NCBI RefSeq assembly: GCF_001463885.1
Contig: NZ_BBWQ01000001.1
Coordinates: forward strand, 310,001 to 374,000
DNA from: Aureimonas altamirensis
GTDB taxonomy: Bacteria; Pseudomonadota; Alphaproteobacteria; Rhizobiales; Rhizobiaceae
DNA: 64,000 bases
Reading direction: 5' to 3'
Shown here: positions 24,365 to 33,510 of the stretch, one piece after another
Layout: every line of letters begins with the position of its first letter
Numbering within the stretch: position 1 is the first letter of the stretch
Made by a program: the position numbers and the translations under genes
Notes under the pieces: generated by a model
The model's database searches: none
Told to the model about the DNA's origin: nothing
What the model saw: the letters and a program-made list of their open reading frames with translations, nothing else

Positions 24365-25306
24365 TCAGCCGTCGATCAGGCGGGCGCGCCAATGGCCCGA
24401 TGCCACGAGTTGCGCAAGGGTTTCCCGGCAGAGGGCCTCGATTGCGGTGGCCGCTTTGGCGGTCGGCCGGTCGAAGGGCTGCACCAGATGCACGTTGCGC
24501 GACAAGGCCGGCTGGCCGGCCTGCCACGACAGAAAGCGTCCGGCCTCGACCTCCCGGGCAATGGCGTTGAAGGGCAGGATGGAATATCCCACCCGTTGTG
24601 CCACCAGCTCCTTGATCGCCCCATAGGAGTCGACGTCGATGACGGTGGCGATCTCCAGCCCGGCACGCTCCATTTCCGCATCCACTAGGGTGCGCAGGCC
24701 ATGGCCGATACCCGGCAGGACGAGCGGCATCCGGCAGATTTCATCGAGGGTCGCCGTGCCGCCCTGTGGCGGCGGACAGCCGGGCACGCCTTCCGCCGGG
24801 CCGAACAGACAGAGCTCTTCGGAAAGCAAGGCGACGGAACGCAGGCCATGCCTGTCGACGGGGATATAGAGAAGCCCGAGATCGACGCGCCCCTCGGCCA
24901 GCCACTCCAGCACGAAGCCGCTCATCGCCTCGGCCACCGTGAGGTGTATGCGGGGATAGGCCTGCCTCGTCTTCAGGATCAGCGGCACCGACAAAAGTTC
25001 GCCGATCGTGCCGGGAAGCCCCAGGCGCACTTCGCCGGCCGGTTCGTTGTCGGATTCCGAGACCGCGCGTTTCATGTCTTCGAAATCGGCCACGAGACGC
25101 CTGGCCCGCTCCAGAAGCAGTTCGCCCGCCGCCGTCGGAACCACGCCCTGCGGCGTACGCAGAAGCAGTTCGGTGCCGAGATCGGCCTCCATGTTGCGGA
25201 CATGCAGGGACAGCGCGGGCTGTGCGACGCGCAGCGAAATGGCGGCGCGCGAGAAGGATTTGGCTTCGACGATGCCGATGAAATAACGAAGCTGCCTCAG
25301 ATCCAA
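24365..25306 (-). CDS. LysR-family regulator (divergent from MmgE/PrpD-fumarase unit)
   Basis: A 313-residue regulator beginning MDLRQLRYFIGIVEAKSFSR with helix-turn-helix AAISLRVAQPALSLHVRNME and an effector domain resembling CbbR/Nac-type members. The start is TTG. It is divergent from the MmgE/PrpD and fumarase genes, 185 bases apart, which makes those genes its likely targets. Confidence 0.9.
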   Translation of the reverse strand: MDLRQLRYFIGIVEAKSFSRAAISLRVAQPALSLHVRNMEADLGTELLLRTPQGVVPTAAGELLLERARRLVADFEDMKRAVSESDNEPAGEVRLGLPGTIGELLSVPLILKTRQAYPRIHLTVAEAMSGFVLEWLAEGRVDLGLLYIPVDRHGLRSVALLSEELCLFGPAEGVPGCPPPQGGTATLDEICRMPLVLPGIGHGLRTLVDAEMERAGLEIATVIDVDSYGAIKELVAQRVGYSILPFNAIAREVEAGRFLSWQAGQPALSRNVHLVQPFDRPTAKAATAIEALCRETLAQLVASGHWRARLIDG

Positions 25307-25491
25307 ATCTAACGATCCCGGTTGCGATAGTGCGCGATTGCCTGCTTTCCTATGTCAACCGGACCCGCCAAGTCGAGGGGGCAGCGCGAAACGTGCTGGC
25401 GGCCATCGTGAAGCTGTATTGGAGCGCGTGAGGGGCGGCGGCGATTGTGCCGCGCAAATGGCTTGATGTTTCGCGCATGGGGAGGAACAGC

Positions 25492-26862
25492 ATGCACGAT
25501 CTGACGATGACCTTGGCCCGTTTCGTGGCCGATCTCCGCTTCGATGACCTGCCGCCCGATGTCGTGACGCGCGCCAAGGCGCTGTCGATGGATCTTGCCG
25601 GCTCCATCGTGCGGGCCGGCAGCGAGGCGGAGTCCACACCCGCCATCCTTGCCGCCGTCCGCCGGATGGGGCTGGACGGGGCAGGCACCGCGGGCGTCGT
25701 GGGAACCGGCCGCTTCTACGCGCCGCCCGTGGCGGCCCTGTTGAACGGCGCGCTCGGACACTCGCTCGATTTCGACGACACCCACGCGGACTCCTCGTTG
25801 CATCCGTCCGCCCCCGTCGTGCCGGCGGCGCTGGCAGTGGGCGAGGCGGTCGGCGCCAGCGGGGCGGAAGTGGTGGCCGCCATCATTGCCGGATATGAAG
25901 TCTGCTGCCGGCTTGGCATGGCGCTGGATCCGACCGCGCATTACGCGCGCGGCTTCCACCCGACGGCGACGGCCGGCACCTTCGGGGCAGCGGCGGCCGC
26001 CGCAAAACTGTACGGGCTGGATGCCGAAGGCATCGCCCGGGCGTTCGGCGTCTCGGGCAGCCAGGCGGCCGGCTCGCTGCAGTTCCTTCAGAATGGCGGC
26101 TGGAACAAGAGATGGCAGGTGGGGCAGGCCGCCATGAACGGCGTGATGGCCGGGGCGCTGGCGGCAGACGGCTTCTTTGCGGCGGACGAGCCGATCGAGG
26201 GCCGGCACGGGCTGCTGGTCGGTTATACCGACGGGGCAAGGCCCGAACTGGCCGCCGCCGATCTCGGTGTCGTCTGGGAAACCATGCGCATCGGCGTGAA
26301 GCCCTATCCAAGCTGCCGCTACACCCACGCCGCACTGGACGGGTTGAAGACACTGCGGTCGCAAGCCGGGCTGACGGCGGACAAGGCCGCGCGGGTGACC
26401 ATCGGCCTGCACCGCAACGGCATCGTGTTGACGGGTGCGCCGCTGGACGAAAAACGTCGCCCCGGCTCCGTGGTGGACGGGCAGTTTTCCATGCCCTTCA
26501 CCGCCGCCGTGATGCTGGACCAGGGCTCGTTCGGCTGGGACGACTACAAGCGCCTCAGCGATGCGTCCCTGTGCGCATTGGCGGATCGCGTCGATGTCGT
26601 GCGGGACGAGACGCTGGAAGGGCTGCGGCATCCATTCGGCGCGACGCTGACCGTCAGGATGCAAGGCGGTGAGACGATCGAACGGCGCATCGCCGATCCT
26701 TCGGGCGAGCCGGAAACCTTTCCCGATGCCGCCGCCCTGCGCAGCAAGTTCGACACGCTGGCCATGCCGGTGCTGGGCGAAGCGGGCACGTCCGCCCTTG
26801 CCGAGGCGTTCCTGGATATGGACCGGCGTAACCGGGTGGTCGTTTCCGCCGAGGCCGCATGA
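25492..26862 (+). CDS. MmgE/PrpD family protein (copy 3)
   Basis: A 456-residue MmgE/PrpD protein. It keeps DFDDTHADSSLHPSAP, GFHPTATAGTF and KPYPSCRYTHA. The segment that reads TMTKxFH in copies 1 and 2 is NGGWNKRWQVGQ here: the lysine may be retained but the histidine is lost, so its chemistry may differ. GGGGAGGAACAGC before the ATG fixes the start. It overlaps the fumarase start by four bases (ATGA), implying a linked pathway. Confidence 0.87.
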   Translation: MHDLTMTLARFVADLRFDDLPPDVVTRAKALSMDLAGSIVRAGSEAESTPAILAAVRRMGLDGAGTAGVVGTGRFYAPPVAALLNGALGHSLDFDDTHADSSLHPSAPVVPAALAVGEAVGASGAEVVAAIIAGYEVCCRLGMALDPTAHYARGFHPTATAGTFGAAAAAAKLYGLDAEGIARAFGVSGSQAAGSLQFLQNGGWNKRWQVGQAAMNGVMAGALAADGFFAADEPIEGRHGLLVGYTDGARPELAAADLGVVWETMRIGVKPYPSCRYTHAALDGLKTLRSQAGLTADKAARVTIGLHRNGIVLTGAPLDEKRRPGSVVDGQFSMPFTAAVMLDQGSFGWDDYKRLSDASLCALADRVDVVRDETLEGLRHPFGATLTVRMQGGETIERRIADPSGEPETFPDAAALRSKFDTLAMPVLGEAGTSALAEAFLDMDRRNRVVVSAEAA

Positions 26863-28388
26863 CAGGGAGTATCATCCGGCGCGACGATCTGGTGACATCC
26901 ATCGCCGATGCGCTGCAATATATCGCCGTCTATCATCCACCGGACTTTCTGGCGCATCTGGCACGTGCGCTGAAGCTGGAGCAGAGCCCGGCCGCGCGGG
27001 ATGCCATCAAGCAGATCCTGGTGAATTCGCGCATGGCAGCCATCGGGCGTCGGCCGATCTGCCAGGACACCGGCACGGTCAACGTGTTCCTGAAGGTCGG
27101 CATGCAGGCGCGGTTCGATTTCGACGAGCCCATCGCCGAGGTCGTCAACGAGGCCGTCGCCATCGCCTACACCGATGCAGGCAACCCGCTGCGTGCCTCC
27201 ATCGTGGCCGATCCGCTGTTCGACAGGCGCAATACGCGCACCAACGCGCCGGCCGTCACCCATGTCGAACTGGTGGCCGGAAGCGGCCTCGACGTGCACG
27301 TGGCCGCCAAGGGCGGCGGCTCTGAAAACAAGGCAAGCTTTGCCGCGCTCAACCCCGGCGACGACGTGGCGGACTGGGTGGTGCGGACAGTGGAGAGGCT
27401 GGGCGCGGGCTGGTGCCCGCCGGGCATTCTCGGCATCGGTGTCGGCGGCACGGCCGAGAAGGCCATGCTGCTTGCCAAGGAGTCGCTGTTGCAGCCGATC
27501 GACATGACGGACTTGCTGGCAAGAGGGCCACGAACCGCGCAGGAGGAGATGCGCGTGGACCTGTACCGGCGCGTCAACGCGCTCGGCATCGGCGCGCAGG
27601 GATTGGGCGGCCTGACGACCGTTCTGGACGTGAAGATCGCGACCTATCCCGTGCATGCCGCCTCCATGCCGGTGGCGCTGATACCGCAATGCGTGGCCGA
27701 CAGGCATATCGGCTTCCGGCTTGACGGAGGCGGGCCGGCCGGCTTTGTGGCGCCGCGTACCGAAGACTGGCCGCAAGTGGCTCTGGATGCCGGCGCAGAT
27801 GCGATCAAAGTCGATCTCGATCGCCTCGCCCCGGCCGAGGTGGCGGGCTGGCGCGCCGGCGAGACGCTTCTTCTGTCCGGCCGGTTGCTGACGGGCCGCG
27901 ATGCGGCGCACAAGCGTCTGGCAGCCATGCTGGAGCGGGGCGAGGACCTGCCCGTCGATCTGAAAGGCCGCGCGATCTATTATGTCGGGCCGGTCGACGC
28001 CGTCGCCGGCGAAGCGGTGGGCCCTGCCGGGCCGACCACCTCCACGCGGATGGACCCTTACACGGACATTCTCCTGGAGCGCACCGGCCTTCTGGTGATG
28101 ATCGGCAAGGCGGAGCGCGGCGACGAGACCGTCGCCAGCATCGGACGGCACGGCGCCGCCTATTTGATCGCGGTGGGTGGAGCGGCCTATCTGGTGTCCA
28201 AGGCGGTCCGGTCTGCCAAGGTGATTGCCTTCGACGACCTCGGAATGGAGGCCATCCACGAATTCGTGGTGGAGGATATGCCGGTAACGGTTGCCGTCGA
28301 TGCGCAAGGGCAGTCGATCCACAAGAGCGGGCCCATGCGATGGCGCGCCCCGCCGGTAACCTATCACGGGACGCAAATCCCCGGTTGA
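26859..28388 (+). CDS. Class I (iron-sulfur) fumarate hydratase family protein
   Basis: A 509-residue oxygen-sensitive hydratase with the alpha and beta parts in one chain. Candidate [4Fe-4S] ligands are Cys68 (PICQDTG), Cys186 (GWCPPGILGIGVGG) and Cys278 (PQCVADRH). The C-terminal beta part has GPTTSTRMDPYT and KAERGDETVASIGRHG. Class I enzymes interconvert fumarate and malate, and several also hydrate mesaconate to (S)-citramalate. Coupling to an MmgE/PrpD gene, with CitE-like and CoA-transferase genes nearby, makes a mesaconase role plausible. Confidence 0.9.
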   Translation: MTGSIIRRDDLVTSIADALQYIAVYHPPDFLAHLARALKLEQSPAARDAIKQILVNSRMAAIGRRPICQDTGTVNVFLKVGMQARFDFDEPIAEVVNEAVAIAYTDAGNPLRASIVADPLFDRRNTRTNAPAVTHVELVAGSGLDVHVAAKGGGSENKASFAALNPGDDVADWVVRTVERLGAGWCPPGILGIGVGGTAEKAMLLAKESLLQPIDMTDLLARGPRTAQEEMRVDLYRRVNALGIGAQGLGGLTTVLDVKIATYPVHAASMPVALIPQCVADRHIGFRLDGGGPAGFVAPRTEDWPQVALDAGADAIKVDLDRLAPAEVAGWRAGETLLLSGRLLTGRDAAHKRLAAMLERGEDLPVDLKGRAIYYVGPVDAVAGEAVGPAGPTTSTRMDPYTDILLERTGLLVMIGKAERGDETVASIGRHGAAYLIAVGGAAYLVSKAVRSAKVIAFDDLGMEAIHEFVVEDMPVTVAVDAQGQSIHKSGPMRWRAPPVTYHGTQIPG

Positions 28389-28493
28389 CCGCAGCGCGGC
28401 CAGGCTTGCCCGCACGATGCCGGACAGGACACCGGCAGCTACCTTTCCCGTCATCTTCAGGTATACGGCTGTTTCGGAACGACGGGGAGCGGA

Positions 28494-29096
28494 ATGACGG
28501 CGTATCTGAATGGGCTGCTGATGGGGCTCAGCCTGATCGTGGCGATCGGCGCGCAAAATGCGTTCGTGCTGCGCCAGGGCCTGCGCAACGAGCATGTGCT
28601 GGCGGTTGCGCTGACATGCGCCCTGTCCGATGCCGCCTTGATCTGGCTGGGCGTCCTTGCCTTTGCGCGCGTAGCGGAGCTGATGCCCGCCCTGGAGCCG
28701 GCGATGCGCTATGCCGGAGCTGCCTTTCTGATCTGGTACGGTTGCCGCAGCATGCTTTCGGCCTTCCGCTCCAACGAGGCGCTGGTGGTCACGGCGGCGG
28801 CTGCGACGCCGCTTTGGCCCGTGCTGGCAACGTGCCTCGCGCTGACCTTCGCCAATCCGCACGTCTATCTGGATACGGTCGTGCTGCTCGGCTCGCTCTC
28901 GACGGGTTTTCCCGGCCAGGAGGCGATCTTTGCGATGGGGGCAACGACCGCGTCTTTCCTGTTCTTCTTCTCGCTCGGGTTCGGCGCGCGCTTTCTGCGA
29001 CCTGTCTTTGCCAACCCGGCCGCATGGCGCATTCTGGAAGGTGCGATTGCCCTTGTCATGTGGGCCATCGCCATCAATCTCCTGCGCGGCCTGTAG
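28494..29096 (+). CDS. LysE/ArgO-family amino-acid exporter
   Basis: A 200-residue inner-membrane protein with about six helices and the family signature IGAQNAFVLRQGLRNEH near residues 18-34. ArgO/LysE proteins export basic amino acids. GGGGAGCGGA lies ahead of the ATG. It is separated from the fumarase by 105 bases and ends at a strong bidirectional terminator. Confidence 0.9.
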   Translation: MTAYLNGLLMGLSLIVAIGAQNAFVLRQGLRNEHVLAVALTCALSDAALIWLGVLAFARVAELMPALEPAMRYAGAAFLIWYGCRSMLSAFRSNEALVVTAAAATPLWPVLATCLALTFANPHVYLDTVVLLGSLSTGFPGQEAIFAMGATTASFLFFFSLGFGARFLRPVFANPAAWRILEGAIALVMWAIAINLLRGL

Positions 29097-29115
29097 GCCA
29101 CGCCGTCTTCAGGGC

Positions 29116-29149
29116 GGTGCGGGGCGCCTGTCCGAAGGCGCCCCGCACC
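29116..29149. terminator. Bidirectional terminator between exporter and TctC-like gene
   Basis: Perfect 13-bp stem GGTGCGGGGCGCC/GGCGCCCCGCACC with an 8-base loop, between two convergent stop codons. Confidence 0.8.
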
Positions 29150-29153
29150 AGGT

Positions 29154-30131
29154 TCAATTGGCGTATTCGCCGGCTTCCTCGATAAGCGGACGCCAGAACT
29201 CGATCTGTTCCTTGTAATGCTTCTCCAGCGACTCCGGCGTCGCGTCTTCCTGCGGCACCGGCTCGGTGCCGAGTTCGGCGAAGCGGCGGATCACCGTCTC
29301 GTTCTGCAGAGCCTTCTGAAGCGAGCCCGTCAGGCGCTCCTTTACCGGCTCGGGCGTGCCGGCCGGAACATACATTCCGTGCCAGACGCCGATCTCGAAA
29401 CCATCGAGGCCCTGCTCCAGCGCGGTCGGCACGTCGGGCAGGACGGCGATCCGCTCCGTTGTCGCGGTGGCGTATGCCTTCACCGCCTTGGACTGGACAG
29501 GGTTGGTGGCGCCGGTGGTCTGGTCGCAGAGAAGGTCCACCTGGCCGCCCATCGTATCCGTCATCGCAGGGCCGGTTCCGGGGTAGGGGACCGTCGTCAA
29601 CTGCACGCCGACGGCCTGCATGAACAGCATGCCGCACAGATGCGAAACGGCACCGGGTCCGGCATTGGCCAGGAGCGTCTCTTCCGGCTTCTCGCGGATC
29701 ATCTCCAGAAGCTGCTTGAAGTCTTCGGCCGGGTAGTCGGGCCGCGAGACGAGCAACATCGGCACGGTGGTGACCTGTCCGACATAGTCGAAGGCGGTCA
29801 GCGGATCGTAGGGCAGGTTGCGATACAGGGTCGCGCTGGTGGCGATGCCCATGTGGTGCAGAAGAACGGTATGGCCGTCGGGCGTCGACTGCGCGAGGCG
29901 GCCGGATGCCAGCGTGCCCCCTGCGCCGGTGACGTTTTCGACGAGAACCTGTTGTCCGAGATCCTCGCTCATCACCTGGGCGAGAAGGCGGGCGATGACG
30001 TCCGTCGGCCCACCTGCCGAGAAGGGGATCATCAGCGTCACGGGCTGGGTGGGGTAATTCTGTGCCTTGGCAGCGCCGACGGCGGACAGCGAAACGGCAG
30101 CGGCAAGCGCGGCGAACAACAGCGTCTTCAA
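29154..30131 (-). CDS. TctC/Bug-family tricarboxylate-type binding protein (orphan)
   Basis: A 325-residue periplasmic binding protein with a signal peptide (AALAAAVSLSAVGAAKAQ) and Bug-family motifs PTQPVTLMIPFSAGGPTDV, VENVTGAGGT and LANAGPGAVSHL. These proteins bind tri- or dicarboxylates for a TctA/TctB transporter or act as sensors. No TctA or TctB gene is in the window, so it stands alone. The start is TTG with GGAGGAGAC four bases before it. It is divergent from the CoA-transferase unit. Confidence 0.87.
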   Translation of the reverse strand: MKTLLFAALAAAVSLSAVGAAKAQNYPTQPVTLMIPFSAGGPTDVIARLLAQVMSEDLGQQVLVENVTGAGGTLASGRLAQSTPDGHTVLLHHMGIATSATLYRNLPYDPLTAFDYVGQVTTVPMLLVSRPDYPAEDFKQLLEMIREKPEETLLANAGPGAVSHLCGMLFMQAVGVQLTTVPYPGTGPAMTDTMGGQVDLLCDQTTGATNPVQSKAVKAYATATTERIAVLPDVPTALEQGLDGFEIGVWHGMYVPAGTPEPVKERLTGSLQKALQNETVIRRFAELGTEPVPQEDATPESLEKHYKEQIEFWRPLIEEAGEYAN

Positions 30132-30300
30132 AGGGTCTCCTCCCTGTTGATGCGGGCCGGCCGACCGTTCTTGCGACGGTTTCTGGCTGGCGCAATGGAC
30201 ATGGCTCGCCCCGAGGCGGGGCAGACGTCAGCCTGAAACTGTTCCAGATTTGGCAGCGCAGGCAAAGACAGCTTCGGTCTGGCGGGCATAACGGCTGGTT

Positions 30301-30335
30301 CTGGCGTCTCCATAGAAGTTCGCTATGGGCGCCAG
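30301..30335. repeat. Imperfect inverted repeat upstream of the CoA-transferase
   Basis: CTGGCG...CATAG and CTATG...CGCCAG pair around a central AAGTTCG, in the 288-base gap between the TctC-like and CaiB/BaiF starts. It may be an operator or an RNA hairpin. Nothing else is recognisable in that gap. Confidence 0.35.
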
Positions 30336-30419
30336 CCCAAAAGCATCTTTGCGGCGGTGCGGGCGTACTGGAACAATGCCCGCAGGATTTTACTGCATGT
30401 CCCGGAGGAGACGTCCCGC

Positions 30420-31550
30420 ATGAAGAGTGCCTTGCCACTGGAGGGTCTTTTGGTCGTGGCGGTGGAGCAGGCCGTAGCCGCCCCCTTCTGCACCGCCCGG
30501 CTGGCCGATGCCGGTGCGCGCGTCGTCAAGGTGGAGCGGCCGAGCGGCGACTTCGCCCGTGGCTATGACGACGTCGCGAAGGGACAGAGCAGCTATTTCG
30601 TCTGGTTGAACCGGGGCAAGGAATCGCTGGCGCTGGATCTGACGAAGCCGGACGATTTGTCCGTCCTGCGCGACCTTGCATCGCGCGCCGATGTGCTGGT
30701 GCAGAATCTGAAACCCGGTTCGCTGGAGCGGTTGGGTCTGGGGGCGGACGCCCTGCGCGCCGCCAATCCGCGCCTGATCAACTGCACGATCAGCGGCTAC
30801 GGGGCCAGCGGCCCGCTGGCGGATCGCAAGGCCTACGACCTGTTGATCCAGGCCGAATCCGGCTTGTCCTCCATTACCGGCGGGCCGGCGGAGCCGGCGC
30901 GCGTCGGCATATCCCTTGTCGATATCGCCACCGGCGCCACGGCCCATGCCGCCGTCCTGGAAGCGTTGATCGCGCGTGGCATCAGCGGCAAGGGCTGCGA
31001 TATCCATGTGTCGATGTTCGACGTGATGGCCGACTGGCTGGCCGTGCCGCTGCTGCAGGAGGAGGGCGGGCAAAGCCCCCGCCGCATTGGCCTCGCCCAT
31101 CCGTCCATTGCGCCTTACGGCATCTTCACCGCCGGCGACGGAACCGTGTTCCTGATCTCGATCCAGAGCGAACGCGAATGGGTCAAGTTCTGCGATGTCT
31201 TCCTGGGACAGCCCGATCTGCCGAAGGATGCGCGCTTTGCGTCCAACGTCGCGCGCGTGCGCCATCGGGCAGAAACAGATGCACTCGTATCGGCCGCGTT
31301 CGCCACGATGGGAGAGGCCGCAGCCACCGACGCCCTGACGCGGGCGGAAGTTGCCTTCGCCTCCGTCAACGACATGGCGGCATTGTCGAAGCACCCGCAT
31401 CTGCGCCGCATCGTGGTGGAAACGCCGAATGGGTCTGTTTCCTTGCCGGCTCCGGCGGCCGTCGTGGCCGGGCAGGAGCGTATCTATGGCCGGGTGCCGG
31501 CCATCGGCGAGCATTCCGACCTTCACCCGGCGCATGAGGCAGCCGAATGA
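30420..31550 (+). CDS. CaiB/BaiF (class III) CoA-transferase
   Basis: A 376-residue CoA-transferase that moves CoA between organic acids. Seen: LEGLLVVAVEQAVAAPFCTARLADAGARVVKVERP at the N-terminus (in parts), SGYGASGPLADRKAYD, and GISLVDIATG containing the likely catalytic aspartate. GGAGGAGACGTCCCGC precedes the ATG at 30420; a longer in-frame start at 30357 lacks a ribosome site. It overlaps the MaoC-type hydratase by four bases, the pairing known from mesaconate, itaconate and related acid activation. Confidence 0.9.
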   Translation: MKSALPLEGLLVVAVEQAVAAPFCTARLADAGARVVKVERPSGDFARGYDDVAKGQSSYFVWLNRGKESLALDLTKPDDLSVLRDLASRADVLVQNLKPGSLERLGLGADALRAANPRLINCTISGYGASGPLADRKAYDLLIQAESGLSSITGGPAEPARVGISLVDIATGATAHAAVLEALIARGISGKGCDIHVSMFDVMADWLAVPLLQEEGGQSPRRIGLAHPSIAPYGIFTAGDGTVFLISIQSEREWVKFCDVFLGQPDLPKDARFASNVARVRHRAETDALVSAAFATMGEAAATDALTRAEVAFASVNDMAALSKHPHLRRIVVETPNGSVSLPAPAAVVAGQERIYGRVPAIGEHSDLHPAHEAAE

Positions 31551-32404
31551 GCGGCGTGCCCGAAACCGTCGATATCGACCATCTGCGCCAGTGGATCGGC
31601 CGGCAGGACATTGCTTCGGAACTGCTGTCGCCGGAGCTGGTGAAGCGCTTTCGCACCACGCTGGAACTGCCCGGCGCCACGCAGACGGGCGAGCCCGCGC
31701 CCGAACTGATCCATCTGTGCATCGCGCCACCGGCCGTACCGATGAGCGAGCTTGGGCCGGACGGGCACCCGGCGCGCGGCGGTTTCCTGCCGCCGGTGCC
31801 GCTGCCGCGCCGCATGTGGGCCGGTGGCCGGTTCGAGATGCGTGGCGCGCTGACCATCGGCGATGTCGTGACGAGGCGCTCGACGATCGAGGATGTCGTT
31901 CTGAAGGAAGGGCGCACCGGCCGGCTGTGCTTCGTGACGGTACGGCACGAGATTTCCAGCGGCGACGATGTCGCTGTCGTGGAACGCCAGGATATCGTCT
32001 ACCGCGAGGCGGAATCGTCGACCGCGCCAAAGGCGCAACCGCCGGCTGCGCAAGCCGGGGACCATGTCATGGAGGTGGTGCCGACGGCGCCGCTTCTGTT
32101 CCGCTACTCGGCGCTGACCTTCAATGGCCATCGCATCCACTACGACAAGCCATATGCGACCGGGGTGGAGATGTATCCCAGCCTCGTCGTGCACGGGCCG
32201 ATGCAGGCGACGATGCTGTATCATTTCGCGGCAAGACTGCGGGGGCGCGCGCCGGCCACCTTTGCCTTCCGCAGCCTTTCCACCCTGTTCGACGATACGC
32301 GCTTCACCCTCAACGCAACGGAAGAGAACGGCGCGTTCAACCTGTGGACGGCCCGGCCCGGCGGCCCGGTGGCAATGAGCGCGACGGCCTCGTTCGACAG
32401 CTAG
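31547..32404 (+). CDS. MaoC/FAS1-dehydratase-type hydratase (mesaconyl-CoA hydratase-like)
   Basis: A 285-residue double-hotdog protein. The second half carries FRYSALTFNGHRIHYDKPYA, the hydratase-2 style Asp/His region, preceded by an N-terminal MaoC-like hotdog. Proteins of this size and order include mesaconyl-C4-CoA hydratase and HTD2-type dehydratases. Translational coupling to a CaiB/BaiF transferase suggests it hydrates the CoA ester that the transferase makes. The convergent LacI gene overlaps its stop codon by four bases. Confidence 0.82.
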   Translation: MSGVPETVDIDHLRQWIGRQDIASELLSPELVKRFRTTLELPGATQTGEPAPELIHLCIAPPAVPMSELGPDGHPARGGFLPPVPLPRRMWAGGRFEMRGALTIGDVVTRRSTIEDVVLKEGRTGRLCFVTVRHEISSGDDVAVVERQDIVYREAESSTAPKAQPPAAQAGDHVMEVVPTAPLLFRYSALTFNGHRIHYDKPYATGVEMYPSLVVHGPMQATMLYHFAARLRGRAPATFAFRSLSTLFDDTRFTLNATEENGAFNLWTARPGGPVAMSATASFDS

Positions 32405-33444
32405 TCCAGAGCTTCGGCCGTGGACCCGCGTATTGTCAGCGGCACGGGCCAGACCTCCGATGCGACGGGCGCCCCGCCCGATGCGATGCGCTCCAGCGCC
32501 ATCTCGGCGATGCGCGCCCCCGCCGCGCGGATGGACGAGTTGAGCGTCGTCAGTTGCGGCGTCGCCATGGAGGGTGGAAACGCCGCAACCTCGTCGTCAT
32601 GGGCGACGATCGACATGTCCTGCGGGACGCGCAGGCCGCGCTCGGCCAGCGCCTTCATCGCGCCGAGGGCGACAAGGACGGACGAGGCGAGAAGGGCTGT
32701 CGGCGGCTGCGGTTCGTCGAGAATCGACAGTGTCGACTGATAGCCAAGCGTGAAAGTCAGCGGTCCGTAGCGGATGAGGTTCTGGGCCCTGGCGATGCCA
32801 GCTTCGTCGAGGGCTGCGCCAAGGCCCTCGGTGCGGTCCTGCGCATAGGCCTGCCGCGCCTCTCCGTTGACCAGTCCGATGCGGCGGTGGCCAAGCTCGA
32901 TCAGATGCTGCGCGCCCCGCTTGAAACCACCGAAATTGTCTATCGAGAGATAGGGTACGCTCTGCCCGTGCAGCGGCCTGCCATGCGCCACGATGGGAAA
33001 GGCAAGGTCGGCGATGCCGCTGGTGCGGACCTCGTCGAGGATCGGAGAGGTCAGCACCAGGGCATCCACCAGCCCGCTGGTGGCAAGGCGCATGCAGGCA
33101 TCGGCCTCTTCGCCGGCGCGGGTCGGCGTCAGGACGATGTCCAGCCCCTCGCGGGCGGCGGTCTCCGAAACGCCGGTCAGGAAATCCATGACGATCGGTC
33201 GCTCCAGGATGTTGCGCTCTGTCGAGAAGACGAGGCCCAACGCATTCGCGCGTCCCGTGGCCAGCCGCCGGGCCGCGGTGCTGGCCCGATAATTGGCTCG
33301 CTCCGCCGCTTCCAGCACGCGCCGCCGCGTCTTTTCTCCAACCTCGGGATAGCCGTTCAGAGCGCGGCTTACCGTGGTTTGCGACAGTCCGAGAGATGCC
33401 GCAAGTTCCTTCAGGCTCGTGGCCACGGCCCGTCTCCTCCCCAT
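32401..33444 (-). CDS. LacI-family regulator of the thu-type locus
   Basis: A 347-residue repressor. The helix-turn-helix and hinge are LKELAASLGLSQTTVSRALN and RASTAARRLATGRAN, followed by a sugar-binding domain of the periplasmic-binding fold. It is divergent from thuA; two CAAAGCGCTT-type palindromes in the gap are its likely operators. In Sinorhizobium the equivalent is ThuR. Effector sugar not determined. Confidence 0.9.
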   Translation of the reverse strand: MGRRRAVATSLKELAASLGLSQTTVSRALNGYPEVGEKTRRRVLEAAERANYRASTAARRLATGRANALGLVFSTERNILERPIVMDFLTGVSETAAREGLDIVLTPTRAGEEADACMRLATSGLVDALVLTSPILDEVRTSGIADLAFPIVAHGRPLHGQSVPYLSIDNFGGFKRGAQHLIELGHRRIGLVNGEARQAYAQDRTEGLGAALDEAGIARAQNLIRYGPLTFTLGYQSTLSILDEPQPPTALLASSVLVALGAMKALAERGLRVPQDMSIVAHDDEVAAFPPSMATPQLTTLNSSIRAAGARIAEMALERIASGGAPVASEVWPVPLTIRGSTAEALD

Positions 33445-33488
33445 ATCCGATCAGGGCGATCGAATGAAATCCGAGGTTGACACTACAT

Positions 33489-33502
33489 CCAAAGCGCTTC
33501 AA
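33489..33502. promoter_or_regulatory. LacI operator 1
   Basis: CCAAAGCGCTTCAA, with the GCGC centre typical of LacI-family sites. Its centre is 21 bases (two helical turns) from operator 2. Confidence 0.75.
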
Positions 33503-33510
33503 CTTGCAAT

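Noticed and set aside
26544-28862. 772-codon minus-strand open frame
   Set aside because: Antisense shadow of the fumarase and exporter genes; no domain or ribosome site.
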